Shown: positions 34,037 to 42,703, numbered from the stretch's first letter. The stretch: DNA of 45,095 nucleotides from Planctomycetota bacterium (GCA_011369445.1 DRQF01000189.1:81626-126720); one strand, 5' to 3'. Notes: generated from the letters alone by a model not told the origin. Numbers and translations are program-made.

Positions 34037-34535
34037 CTTCCACCGCATCGAAATCCGGGAGATCCGACTCGGCGTCGGTTTCGTCGGAAATCACCTGAGG
34101 ATCTTCGGGCTCGCCCGGCGACGCGTCTTCCTCGTTCGGAAAGAGGTCGGCCACCTCGGCACGAGGTTTTTCGGTCTTCGTCTTCTTGCGCCGCGACGTC
34201 TTCTTTCGAGGCCGAGACGCCTTTTTCCGAGGAGGCGAATCGACTCCTTCCGCCAGAGCAGAGTCGTCGACGCGAAAGCCATCGACGACGGCGATGACGG
34301 CGGCTTCAATCGCCGCGCCGGCGTCGCCGATGGCATGCCGGGCGGCCTGTCCCATGGCGACGATCACACGATCGCCAACGCCGGCGTGGACGCAATCGAC
34401 CGCCACGACTTGGGTCGTCCCCGCGTGCGCTCCACCGCCGTCCGGCTCGGGACGAACGATCAGAAGCTTGCGAGCGGAGAGACTCGGCACCTTGACGGTG
34501 GACCAGATCTCGCCAACGACCCTGCCGTGAATCAC
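34008..34535 (-). CDS. Microcompartment vertex protein (EutN/CcmL family, BMC-P) with long charged tail
   Basis: 175 residues; EutN/CcmL proteins are usually 80-100. The family fold occupies residues 1-~92: VIHGRVVGEIWSTVKVPSLS, KLLIVRPEPDGG, QVVAVDCVHAGVGDRVIVAM, then AIEAAVIAVVDGF. These proteins form pentamers that cap the shell vertices. The remaining ~80 residues are an unusual tail: first Lys/Arg-rich (PPRKKASRPRKKTSRRKKTK), then strongly acidic (ESDLPDFDAVEDVWKEDEES). The GTG at 34535 was chosen because it overlaps the preceding shell gene's stop as GTGA, has GGAGGGG 8 bases upstream and begins right at the fold. The frame is open far upstream, but that part lies inside the other shell gene. 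Confidence 0.88.
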   Translation of the reverse strand: MIHGRVVGEIWSTVKVPSLSARKLLIVRPEPDGGGAHAGTTQVVAVDCVHAGVGDRVIVAMGQAARHAIGDAGAAIEAAVIAVVDGFRVDDSALAEGVDSPPRKKASRPRKKTSRRKKTKTEKPRAEVADLFPNEEDASPGEPEDPQVISDETDAESDLPDFDAVEDVWKEDEES

Positions 34536-35155
34536 CGGGAACGCCCCTCCACGTCTTCCAGCGCCGCGGTGATGGCCGCCACGGCCTCCTGGATCGCGGA
34601 CTCGGTTCCGCCGAGGTAGAGCCGCCCGAAAGCGCCGGAGCTTCTCATGTCGATGAGGCTCACCGGTGCATTCTTCTCCGCCTCGTTCGCGGCGAGAGTG
34701 GCATAGGCCGCCGGCTCCACCTCCAGGATGTAGAGAGCGTGCCCTCCCAAGATCATGTTGCCGTAGCGCATCCGATTGATGAGCTGGGCCTGGTAGTCGT
34801 CCAAGTTCGTGATGATCTGGGACGACTTCACCGATGGCTTCATCCGGTCCTTCGGGACCAACCCAATCGCCTCCAGCGCCCGCGTGCCCGCGCTCAAGAC
34901 CTCGGACTGGGAGGGCCCATGGACCTCGAGAAGACCGAAGGCACGCTCCACGATCTGAAGCGCAGGCCTTACGTCGTTGGACTTGAGCGCCACATCCGTG
35001 ATCTGATTGATCGCGATGCCCGGCGCGATCTCGATATAGACGGCCGCCTCCCCGGCAACCGGAAGATAACCCCGCGAAGTCGTCGCCACGTAGGACGCGA
35101 ACTGGGGCTGCATCCGATCGAGAAAAACGAACGTCCTGAGGTCGATGCTCGCCAC
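34532..35155 (-). CDS. Bacterial microcompartment trimeric shell protein (BMC-T), second paralogue
   Basis: 207 residues. Two BMC-type halves are visible: FASYVATTSRGYLPVAGEAA ... VYIEIAPGIAINQITDVALK ... GLLEVHGPS, and QLINRMRYGNMILGGHALYI ... AYATLAANEAEKNAPVSLID ... GRLYLGGTES. It is more like the large, permuted trimers (EutL/PduB or BMC-T double-layer types) than the PduT-like paralogue at 33413. The GTG at 35155 follows the BMC-H stop (TAG) after 5 bases, so the two are translationally linked. Trimers of this class are thought to form gated pores for larger substrates or cofactors; which metabolite passes here is unknown. Confidence 0.85.
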   Translation of the reverse strand: MASIDLRTFVFLDRMQPQFASYVATTSRGYLPVAGEAAVYIEIAPGIAINQITDVALKSNDVRPALQIVERAFGLLEVHGPSQSEVLSAGTRALEAIGLVPKDRMKPSVKSSQIITNLDDYQAQLINRMRYGNMILGGHALYILEVEPAAYATLAANEAEKNAPVSLIDMRSSGAFGRLYLGGTESAIQEAVAAITAALEDVEGRSR

Positions 35156-35160
35156 TGGAA

Positions 35161-35451
35161 CTACTCGGTCGGGGCCGGAGCCTGCGGAAGGATGCCTTCG
35201 ACCTGCTCATGGGGACGGGGAATGACATGGACGCTGACGAGCTCGCCCACGCGACGGGCGGCCGCCGCGCCGGCGTCGGTTGCGGCCTTCACCGCGCCGA
35301 CTTCGCCTCTCACCATCACGGTGACGAACCCACCGCCGATCTTTTCCTTGCCGATGAGCGTGACCCTGGCCGCCTTGACCATGGCGTCGGCTGCTTCCAC
35401 TGATCCGACGAGACCGCGTGTCTCGATCATTCCCAATGCGATCTGGCTCAT
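35161..35451 (-). CDS. Microcompartment hexameric shell protein (BMC-H)
   Basis: 96 residues, the canonical size. The sequence [20 protein letters not shown], then [40 protein letters not shown] and [18 protein letters not shown] follows the BMC (PF00936) fold from end to end. It should build the hexagonal facet tiles. The pore-loop region reads EKIGGG. The ATG at 35451 has AGGAG 9 bases upstream and overlaps the dehydrogenase stop as ATGA. It is the only single-domain hexamer gene in the cluster. Confidence 0.95.
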   Translation of the reverse strand: MSQIALGMIETRGLVGSVEAADAMVKAARVTLIGKEKIGGGFVTVMVRGEVGAVKAATDAGAAAARRVGELVSVHVIPRPHEQVEGILPQAPAPTE

Positions 35452-37151
35452 CGCTGATCACTCCTATGCATGGATACTGAAACCGTGGAGCGGGCTCGGG
35501 CGCCGCTCTCGTCACACGAGCCGCCGGAGGGCGGACAATCCGCACATCTCCCCAACGGGCAACCGTCGTCTCTGGTCTTCACGAGCAGAGATTGAACCAA
35601 CTTCTCGAGTTCGTCCGGAAGCGGCTCGTCGGGACCGCGGGAGGCTCCCGCGGGTTGCGGCTTCCAAAGACGTTTCGACTTGGTGGCCGCCGAAGGCTCC
35701 GAGTCGTTCGAGCGCCTCATCCAGATGTCGCTGCGCGGAACCTCGCGAACGGAGGCGCTCTCCGACGGCCCAATGTCCTCGAACGCACCCGCCCAGGAGG
35801 GCTCGTCATACTCCGGCTTGACACGCGCCAGCCTCTTGATGTTCAAAAGGTGCAGGGGCGAGATGTTGTCGGAAGTGATGTTTCCGCCGAAGGACCCGCA
35901 TCCCAACGTCATGCTCGGGAAGAGGTTCGTGGTGAACCCCACGGCACCCTGGCTCGAAGGAGAGTTGACGAGGATTCGGTTTACGGGCTTTTTCTCCGCG
36001 AACTCCCGAATGATCGCCTCATCCCGGCAATGAATGGAGATCGTGTGCCCCATCCCGCCGAGCGCCAGGATCTCGAGGCAGCGCCTGCACCCCTTCTCCC
36101 AACCGTCCTCGGAGAACACGGAGAGGATGGGAGAGAGCTTCTCGATGGAAAGGGGATACTCGTAGCCGACTCCCGCGCAGTCCGCCAGCAGCACCGTGGT
36201 GTCGCGCGGGACCTCGAAGCCGGCCATCTCGGCCAGTCGCCAGGGGTCCTTGCCCACGATGTCCGGATTCATGCCCCGTCCCTTCATCACGATCTTCTCG
36301 AGGAGACGGGCCTCGTCGGGGCGGCAAAGATGAGCCCCCCGCGCCCTCATGGCCGCCAGGAATCCCTCCCGGATCGGAGAATCGAGAACAAGACTCTGCT
36401 CGGACGAGCAGATCGTACCGTTGTCGAAGGTCTGGCTATCGACGATACACCGCGCCGCGTGGTCTAGATCGGCGCTGCGATCCACGTAGGACGGACTGTT
36501 TCCCGGCCCCACGCCGAAGGCCGGCTTGCCGGAGGAGTAGGCCGCACGCACGAGACCGCTGCCTCCGGTCGCGAGGATGAGATCGACGTTCCGATGCTTC
36601 ATCAGCTCTTCGGTGCCGTCCAAAGACACCTGGTCCATGCAGGTGATCAAACCCTCGGGGGCGCCCGCCGCCACCGCCGCCTCCATGACGACGCGAATGC
36701 TCTCGCGAATGCAGCCGACGGCGCGGGGATGGGGGCTGGTCACCATGCCGTTCCGCGACTTCAGGCAGATGATCGCTTTGAAAAGCGCTGTCGATGTCGG
36801 ATTCGTCGTCGGGATGATCGCCGCCACGACCCCGAAAGGATCCGCGTATTCGTCCACGCCATGGGCGGGGTCGCTCCGCACGAGGCCGCAGGTTGCCATG
36901 TCACGGATACCGCGCCACAGCCCGCGGGTGGCAAACTCGTTTTTCGCCTTCTTGCTCGCGACCTTGCCGATGTCCGTCTCCTCGACGGCCATCCGGGCCA
37001 GTCGCTCCGCCTCCCGATACCCGGCCTCCACGACCGCATAACAGATGCGATCGACGCTTCTCTGATCGAAGGTGCGGTAGCGTTCAAAGGCGGAACGGGT
37101 TACCGCGACGAGGTCGCGGGCCTGCTGCCTCGATGCGAGGTCTCGGTCCAT
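35448..37151 (-). CDS. Microcompartment-type CoA-acylating aldehyde dehydrogenase (PduP/EutE-like)
   Basis: 567 residues; PduP/EutE proteins are usually 460-480. It should oxidise an aldehyde to acyl-CoA with NAD+. The core (1-~450) shows [40 protein letters not shown] and the catalytic Cys248 in [31 protein letters not shown] and [20 protein letters not shown] follow. Unlike PduP there is no N-terminal encapsulation peptide. Instead a ~115-residue C-terminal tail holds an amphipathic helix ([16 protein letters not shown], ~511-526), a candidate encapsulation peptide, then four cysteines (C531-x4-C536-x2-C539-x6-C546, with [16 protein letters not shown]). The ATG at 37151 lies 52 bp inside the end of rodA. 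It heads the shell gene cluster. The aldehyde source is not encoded nearby. Confidence 0.9.
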   Translation of the reverse strand: MDRDLASRQQARDLVAVTRSAFERYRTFDQRSVDRICYAVVEAGYREAERLARMAVEETDIGKVASKKAKNEFATRGLWRGIRDMATCGLVRSDPAHGVDEYADPFGVVAAIIPTTNPTSTALFKAIICLKSRNGMVTSPHPRAVGCIRESIRVVMEAAVAAGAPEGLITCMDQVSLDGTEELMKHRNVDLILATGGSGLVRAAYSSGKPAFGVGPGNSPSYVDRSADLDHAARCIVDSQTFDNGTICSSEQSLVLDSPIREGFLAAMRARGAHLCRPDEARLLEKIVMKGRGMNPDIVGKDPWRLAEMAGFEVPRDTTVLLADCAGVGYEYPLSIEKLSPILSVFSEDGWEKGCRRCLEILALGGMGHTISIHCRDEAIIREFAEKKPVNRILVNSPSSQGAVGFTTNLFPSMTLGCGSFGGNITSDNISPLHLLNIKRLARVKPEYDEPSWAGAFEDIGPSESASVREVPRSDIWMRRSNDSEPSAATKSKRLWKPQPAGASRGPDEPLPDELEKLVQSLLVKTRDDGCPLGRCADCPPSGGSCDESGARARSTVSVSMHRSDQR

Positions 37152-38386
37152 GCTCCCTTTCCATTCCGGGTTTCCGCGAGGGAGCTCGAATCTACCATGG
37201 GTTTCCCCCCTTGCAAACGCGGCGGATGGGACGAGCGCCCTGAACGGGAGCCCAGGACGAGTCGCAGGCGTCCCAACTGTTCGCGAAGGATCGACCCGGA
37301 GAGGACACGGGATGGATGGCGAGCCACGGACGCGGCCAGAGCCAGTCCCGCCACGGAGACGCAAAGAGATGTTCCCCCGGCGGAGACGAACGGAAGGGTC
37401 ATCCCCGTCGTGGGCACGATCCCGAGGTTCACGCCGATGTGAACGAACGCCTGAAAGCCGAAGAGCGTTCCCAGCCCCGTACAGAGGAGCCGCCCCTGAG
37501 GGTCACGGGTGCGCTGGGCGATCCTCAGGATCGTGAGCAGAAGCAGAAGGAACGCTCCCATCAGGAACGCCGCTCCCACGAGGCCCAACTCTTCCGCGAT
37601 GACGGCGAAGACGAAGTCGTTGTGGCGCGAAGGCAATCGATTCAGGCGGTTTTGAATGCCCTCGCCCAGTCCCTGCCCGAACACGCCGCCCACCGCGACG
37701 GACCGGAGGCTCTGTTCCAGCTGATACCCCTCGCGCGCGCGCTCCGCTCGTGTCAACCGCTCGCGGAGAAACGTCGAGACGATGCGTTCCTTCTGGTAGG
37801 GACGGAGTGCCGAGTATCCGACGCCGCCCAGCAGAAGGCCGCCGAGGAGAATGACGAGGATTTCACGCCTTCCGATGCCGGCCACGAAAAGCATCGCGAG
37901 AGCCGTCGGAATGAACAGCAAGGATGTGCCCAAGTCGGGTTGGGAGAGGATCAGTGAAAGCGGGAGAGCCAAGGCAATCCCCGGTGCCACGAGGGATCGG
38001 AGGCGCTTGACGCTTCTTTCGTGCCGAAGCAGTCGCGCCATGAAGATGACGAATGCGATCTTCATGGGCTCCGAGGGTTGGAAGCTCACACCACCGATGA
38101 CGATCCACCGGCGCGCATTGAAGACCACGTGCCCGACGATGGGAACGAGAGCCAAGAGCCCCAACACACCCAGATAGATGATCGCCCCGTTGCGAACGAT
38201 GAACTTGTAGGGGATGACGCGCACGACGAAACCGACGCCGAGAGCCAGCGCGGCCCAGCGCAAGAAGACCGATCCTCGATCGAGCCCCTGCGCGTCTCCG
38301 ATGGAAACCTGCATCACGGTCCCCATCCCAAGCAGAATGAGGAGAACGACGAGCAGAAAGACCTCATGGGGACTGACGCGCTTCAT
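37100..38386 (-). CDS. rodA: Rod-shape-determining SEDS glycosyltransferase RodA
   Basis: 428 residues with about ten transmembrane segments. RodA polymerises glycan strands during cell elongation together with PBP2. SEDS family marks include FNARRWIVIGGVSFQPSEPMK (with the invariant RW..G...QPSE), LILSQPDLGTSLLFIPTAL, RHNDFVFAVIAEELGLVGA and GIVPTTGMTLPFVSAGGTS. The ATG at 38386 overlaps the PBP2 stop as ATGA. The C-terminus carries a ~70-residue hydrophilic, Arg/Ser-rich tail after the last membrane segment (from ~360 on). Its final 17 codons overlap the start of the BMC aldehyde dehydrogenase gene. Such a tail is longer than in typical RodA. Confidence 0.93.
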   Translation of the reverse strand: MKRVSPHEVFLLVVLLILLGMGTVMQVSIGDAQGLDRGSVFLRWAALALGVGFVVRVIPYKFIVRNGAIIYLGVLGLLALVPIVGHVVFNARRWIVIGGVSFQPSEPMKIAFVIFMARLLRHERSVKRLRSLVAPGIALALPLSLILSQPDLGTSLLFIPTALAMLFVAGIGRREILVILLGGLLLGGVGYSALRPYQKERIVSTFLRERLTRAERAREGYQLEQSLRSVAVGGVFGQGLGEGIQNRLNRLPSRHNDFVFAVIAEELGLVGAAFLMGAFLLLLLTILRIAQRTRDPQGRLLCTGLGTLFGFQAFVHIGVNLGIVPTTGMTLPFVSAGGTSLCVSVAGLALAASVARHPSRVLSGSILREQLGRLRLVLGSRSGRSSHPPRLQGGKPMVDSSSLAETRNGKGAWTETSHRGSRPATSSR

Positions 38387-41022
38387 CGCACCTCCTTGGG
38401 CGGGCCCAGGGCCAGCCGGGCGATTTCCGCCAAGGTCGGTACGGTCCTGCTTCCCGAAGCGTGCGTGCGCTCCAGACAGACGCAGACGACGACTTTGGGG
38501 GCCTCGGCGGGGGCGAATCCTGTGCTGTAGGCGTTGTGGAGCCGTCCCCAGTACCCGTGCAACTCGGCGGTTCCGGTCTTGGCAGCGATGTCTAGCTCCC
38601 TCCCCGTCCGCCCGCCCTTCTTGGCCCCCACGACACGCATGGCGCGGACGACGCGCCGATATGTCTCGTCCGACATCGCCACGCGATGGCCCGGGCCACG
38701 AGGCTCCGCCTGTCCGCCGATCTCGAGCACGATGCGTGGCGTCCGGTAGAGCCCCCGGCGCGCGAGAGTCGAGGTCATGGACGCCACCTCGAGGACCGAA
38801 CTCGCAAGACTCCCCTGTCCGATGATGGCGTTCTTGAGGGTGGAGTCGGGACCGAGCGCCAGCCTGCGTCTGGCGTCGCAGGAGTGGCGCGAGATCAGGT
38901 ACTTGATCGGATGGAACATCCCGAATCGCTCATACCACTCGATGAGCTGCGTCTTTCCGAGGGGGCGGCCCTGCCGGCGGAAATACTGATTCGAGGACTT
39001 GACCAGAGCGAGGTGGAGATCCACCGGCCCCCGGTCTGTGGTCGGGACGACTTCGTCCGGGTCGAGGATTCCCTCTTCGAGGAGCGCCGTAGCTCCGAAA
39101 ATCTTCATCACGCTTCCCGGAGGATACCGCGTCTGAAACCCCGCGTCGGCAGCGCGATTCGCGACGGGATTTCGATCCGCCTCCAGGATCAGGCGGCGGC
39201 GGCGCTCGGAGTAGGCCTGCGCATCGAGATCCCCTCTCCTCCAAGCTTCCCGCGCCGCGCGAGTCTCCCGCAGGCGATCGCCATCCCGCAACCACCGCGC
39301 GATCCATTCCTTTCCGGAGACACGAGGGACCTGGGCCAGTGCTAGGATGTCACCGCTGTCCACGTCGATGACGGCGGCCGTCGCTCCCGTCGCCTCGGGA
39401 TGGCGCCGCATGAGCGACTCGAGTTGGTCTTCGACGGAACGCTGAAGATCCATGTCAAGAGTGAGCCGAACGTCCTTCCCGTGCTCCGGAGCCGTCGACT
39501 CCGGAAGCTCCGTAAACGTTCCATCGGGCTCGCGGCGGCGGATGAAGCGACCGGGACGGCCGAGGAGAGGACGTCCCGCGGATGCGCCCCCCTCCCCCAT
39601 GGCAAGTTCCAACCCGCCAAGCGCCTTGCCCTGTCGCGTGACGCGCCCCATCAAGAACACCGCGGTCCCTTCCTCGTCATGCGCCCAGGTACGTCCGTAG
39701 GCCGCCCGCACCCGGAAGCCCAGATCTCCGAGGCCATGGTTGCGCCAAACGCGAGCGGCCAGGGGAAACCGGGCTCCGCGATACAGATCGAAGGGAACTC
39801 CCCCCTTGAATTGAAGGCGACGCGCCCACTCCTTCGAGAAACTCAGGTACGCGCGCCGCTCATCGCCCTTCCGCAGCACCTTCTTTCCCAGGGCGCGCTT
39901 CAGCGAGGCCGCATCATCGCTCCAGAACTCGATGGCGCGGGCCAACGCGCTGCGCTCGGCTCCGTCGAGTTCCCTCACCGAACGGCCCGCGAGAATGCGA
40001 AGGCCCTCGTCGATCTTGGCCGCGTCATCCGGGTCCGCTTCTCCTCGGGAGACCGCCTCCAGATCCTCCCAGGCTTCTGCAAGCCGATTCATGTTGGTGT
40101 CGGGAACCCGCAATTCGGCCGCCAACGCTTTGCGTTCCTCTCTGTCGATCTTGGCCAGGTTCGCAGTTCCGAAACGGCTGATGGCGATGCGATCGTGGAG
40201 CACGCCCTCGACGCGGCGCTCCATGCGATCCAAGTCCTGCTGCTCCCGCTCGAAGAGGCGAAGGAGCAGGGCATCGGTGTCGTCTTCGCCGACCTGGGAG
40301 GCCAGCGCGTCGAGTTCTTGGAGCTCCTCGTCGATGGCCCGCAGGACCGAGGCGGGCGTCGACCCGAGGGCGGCGGCGAGGGTCGGAGCGTCGGCCAGGC
40401 GTTTGCGAAGTTGGACCCGTGACGTCAGCGAAGGGTCGGTGGACACGCGAATCATCGCGTCCAACAGGCGGGCGCCGTAACGGGACGCCGGGACGACGAG
40501 GACACCCTCCGGCCAAGTGCGACCTTTGAATCGTCGCGCCAACTCCTCGCGACGGGAGCCCTGGAAGTCCAACGCGGCGGGCGGGGCCGCGAGAAGGGCC
40601 CCCAGCCAGCGCGCGGCTTCCCGTCGCGCCGCGGTATAACGAAGCGCTCGTTCTCGGATGGCGGCGCCCCGCGTCCTTGGAAGCGGCGTCGTCCAGCGCG
40701 CGGCCCACCCAGGACGCCATGCGACCACGAGATCGGTCAAGGCGTCCAACCGATTCCGCTCTCGAAAACGGCTCGGAAAGACGGAGAGCGTGTAGCTCTC
40801 GACACGGTCGGCGAGAGGTCGACCGAATCGATCGAGGATCCGACCTCGGCCCGCCGGCAGATCGATGGCCACGAGACTGTCCTCGAGGATCTTCCTCGTG
40901 AAGCTTTCGGCGCGGATGACCTGGAGCCAGGCCAATCGGAGAAAGAGGATCAGGAATCCTCCCACGAAGATGAGAAAGAGGCGGCCCATCCGCCGCTCGA
41001 TGAGGAGGCCCAGGTCCGTCAT
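38383..41022 (-). CDS. mrdA: Penicillin-binding protein 2 (peptidoglycan transpeptidase), enlarged
   Basis: 879 residues; typical PBP2 is ~600-650. It is a class B PBP that cross-links peptidoglycan in the elongasome. A membrane anchor (LFLIFVGGFLILFLRLAWLQ) precedes LPAGRGRILDRFGRPLADR. The transpeptidase motifs are complete: S637-VMK, SSN (676-678) and KTGT (815-818). Between the anchor region and the transpeptidase domain (~90-440) lies an insertion-rich segment full of Arg, Glu and Leu helices (LRLFEREQQDLDRMERRVEG, EERKALAAELRV), well beyond the usual pedestal. The start at 41022 overlaps the mreD stop as ATGA; the frame is open ~143 codons further but that part lies inside mreD. The active site appears functional. 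Confidence 0.93.
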   Translation of the reverse strand: MTDLGLLIERRMGRLFLIFVGGFLILFLRLAWLQVIRAESFTRKILEDSLVAIDLPAGRGRILDRFGRPLADRVESYTLSVFPSRFRERNRLDALTDLVVAWRPGWAARWTTPLPRTRGAAIRERALRYTAARREAARWLGALLAAPPAALDFQGSRREELARRFKGRTWPEGVLVVPASRYGARLLDAMIRVSTDPSLTSRVQLRKRLADAPTLAAALGSTPASVLRAIDEELQELDALASQVGEDDTDALLLRLFEREQQDLDRMERRVEGVLHDRIAISRFGTANLAKIDREERKALAAELRVPDTNMNRLAEAWEDLEAVSRGEADPDDAAKIDEGLRILAGRSVRELDGAERSALARAIEFWSDDAASLKRALGKKVLRKGDERRAYLSFSKEWARRLQFKGGVPFDLYRGARFPLAARVWRNHGLGDLGFRVRAAYGRTWAHDEEGTAVFLMGRVTRQGKALGGLELAMGEGGASAGRPLLGRPGRFIRRREPDGTFTELPESTAPEHGKDVRLTLDMDLQRSVEDQLESLMRRHPEATGATAAVIDVDSGDILALAQVPRVSGKEWIARWLRDGDRLRETRAAREAWRRGDLDAQAYSERRRRLILEADRNPVANRAADAGFQTRYPPGSVMKIFGATALLEEGILDPDEVVPTTDRGPVDLHLALVKSSNQYFRRQGRPLGKTQLIEWYERFGMFHPIKYLISRHSCDARRRLALGPDSTLKNAIIGQGSLASSVLEVASMTSTLARRGLYRTPRIVLEIGGQAEPRGPGHRVAMSDETYRRVVRAMRVVGAKKGGRTGRELDIAAKTGTAELHGYWGRLHNAYSTGFAPAEAPKVVVCVCLERTHASGSRTVPTLAEIARLALGPPKEVR

Positions 41023-41486
41023 CTGAACGCCAGATCCCGGCGACCGCTGGACTTGCCCAGGACGACGAACGCCACGGTGGCGGGAATCGCGGCGAGTGTC
41101 GCGAGCGCTCCAGCGAGGTCCATCGGTGCGAGAGGGCTGAGGATCCGGACCAGGAGACCGACCGCGACGGCCAGAACCACGGCCAAACTCGCGGCGCCGA
41201 GGACCTCCACGCCACGGGAAGAGACGAGGGTGCGACGCGCCATACCCATCGTCACGGAACCCGTCAGACACACGAGGGCTGGAAGAGTCCATGGATCGGC
41301 GGTGAAAGCTCCCGCCACCAACCCGAGAATGATGGCGTGCACGAGATCTTCGTCTCGACGGCGCGCCACGCCTCCGAGACACGCGAAGACCAAGGCCATG
41401 TCCGGAAGAAACACGGGCGCGTCGCCGGCGGCCAACCATGCCGACTCCCAAATCGCCAAGAGAAGAATTCGAAGGCTGAGCGTCAT
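41019..41486 (-). CDS. mreD: Rod-shape-determining membrane protein MreD (divergent)
   Basis: 155 residues, the usual MreD length, and almost wholly hydrophobic: several transmembrane helices (LRILLLAIWESAWLAAGD, LVHAIILGLVAGAFTADP, VLGAASLAVVLAVAVGLLVR, LATLAAIPATVAFVVLG). Sequence similarity to well-known MreD is not obvious; the call rests on size, topology and its place between mreC and mrdA. GLVAGAFTADPW fits the conserved G...D segment of the family. Overlaps both neighbours by 4 bp (ATGA). It would sit in the inner membrane within the elongation complex. Confidence 0.8.
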   Translation of the reverse strand: MTLSLRILLLAIWESAWLAAGDAPVFLPDMALVFACLGGVARRRDEDLVHAIILGLVAGAFTADPWTLPALVCLTGSVTMGMARRTLVSSRGVEVLGAASLAVVLAVAVGLLVRILSPLAPMDLAGALATLAAIPATVAFVVLGKSSGRRDLAFR

Positions 41487-42625
41487 GTCCTCACACCTCG
41501 GAGAATCTTTTCTAGTTCGACGCGTAGCAGGAAGACGTGGACCACGACCCTGGCTCCGCTCTCGACGACGAGTTCGGAGCGACCGGATGCGAGAAGTCCC
41601 GCGGGGACCGGTCCGCGCGTGCTGCCACCCCGGGTGAAGACCAGGGAGGACGGCTCACCGACGTCGGGTCCGTTCGCGGCGTCGGCGGAGAACCGCCACC
41701 CCCCCGATGTCGACCGGGCGCGAATCAGGGACACGCCCGCGAGGTCGGTGGACTGGGCCCGACAGCCGTGGCGACCGAGGGTGGTCACCCTGGCAATGAC
41801 GTGACGGCGAAAACTCACCCAGTCGCCTCGACGTACCCCGTCCTCCGACCCCACGGGCAAGAGCAAGGAGTGCTGGAACGGCGAGGCGTCACCGGCGAGA
41901 GCCACGTTCGTGCGAAGAGCACGGAAAAGGGGACGTCCCGGATCGGAAACGGGCTCCCCACGGCTTCCGGCATGAACGTGAACGCGGTCGACCTCGTGCA
42001 ACCGGCCCGCCCACCGCACGACGCGCTCGGACCGACCCGGATCCAGCGCCACCTCCCCCACCAAGAGATCGTCGACGCCTGGTGCCCAGTGAGCCACGAG
42101 AACCGGACGGCCCTCGGAAAAGGAATCGAAGGTGCTGCCTGCGGCCGCAACGTCCAGCCCCGCGCCTCCTCCCCGAAGGAGCACGTGACGCCAGGGCCCT
42201 CCATCCCCCGGGCCGGGAGTTCGGGCGGGGCAGCGCACTTGGGGCTGGTCGGCTGCCGCCATCCGGGAGAGCCCCGGCGTGACGCGATCGATGACGCCCA
42301 GAAAAACGCCTCCGGCCGACACGGCATCTCCCGGCTTCACCCCGTCCCGGGCGCCGGCGCCCAGGACAAGCCCGTTGGGGAAACGTGCGACCACCGGGAT
42401 CGCCTCCTGCTCCCCGGTCTGAGCCAGGTACTCCTCCCAGACGCGCGCGCTCCGAGAGGACGAAGGAGGAGGGGCGGTCGACAATTGGGACGCCCGAAGG
42501 GCTCGAAAAGGCCAGGAGAGAGCGAGCGCGGCGGCGCAACGCAGGGGTTCCAAGGACGCCCCGCCGGTGAACAGGGGAACGACCAACAGGACCGCCAGCA
42601 GGAGGGTCTTCTGTCCGCGGCTCAT
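41483..42625 (-). CDS. mreC: Rod-shape-determining protein MreC (divergent)
   Basis: 380 residues. A short N-terminal membrane segment (KTLLLAVLLVVPLFTGGA) is followed by an extracytoplasmic region: a Ser/Pro linker, then beta-rich MreC-like lobes (PVVARFPNGLVLGAGARDGV, GDAVSAGGVFLGVIDRVTPG). LSRMAAADQPQVRCPART and HSLLLPVGSEDGVRRGDWVS follow. MreC scaffolds PBP2 in the elongasome. Overall similarity to model MreC proteins is low and the long coiled coil usually found before the beta lobes is much reduced, so the call leans on operon position between mreB and mreD. The ATG is at 42625. A hairpin-bearing 78-bp gap separates it from mreB. Confidence 0.82.
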   Translation of the reverse strand: MSRGQKTLLLAVLLVVPLFTGGASLEPLRCAAALALSWPFRALRASQLSTAPPPSSSRSARVWEEYLAQTGEQEAIPVVARFPNGLVLGAGARDGVKPGDAVSAGGVFLGVIDRVTPGLSRMAAADQPQVRCPARTPGPGDGGPWRHVLLRGGGAGLDVAAAGSTFDSFSEGRPVLVAHWAPGVDDLLVGEVALDPGRSERVVRWAGRLHEVDRVHVHAGSRGEPVSDPGRPLFRALRTNVALAGDASPFQHSLLLPVGSEDGVRRGDWVSFRRHVIARVTTLGRHGCRAQSTDLAGVSLIRARSTSGGWRFSADAANGPDVGEPSSLVFTRGGSTRGPVPAGLLASGRSELVVESGARVVVHVFLLRVELEKILRGVRT

Positions 42626-42651
42626 GCCTGCATGCTCGCTTCGTTGATCGG

Positions 42652-42695
42652 GGGCCGCCGTCGTCTCGCATCACCCGGGATCACGACAGCGGCCC
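42652..42695 (-). terminator. Hairpin in the mreB-mreC gap
   Basis: GGGCCGC (42652-42658) and GCGGCCC (42689-42695) pair, with further pairing TCGT/ACGA inside, in the gap between the mreB stop and the mreC start. No T-run follows. It could be a partial terminator or attenuator giving more mreB than downstream product, or a processing site. Confidence 0.4.
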
Positions 42696-42703
42696 GCGAT
42701 GGG

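Noticed and set aside
34536..35228. Upstream extension of the pentamer shell gene
   Set aside because: It lies inside the BMC-T gene, and the family fold begins exactly at the GTG at 34535.
41023..41451. N-terminal extension of PBP2
   Set aside because: It lies inside mreD and is Arg/Gly-rich; the membrane anchor starts right after the ATG at 41022.
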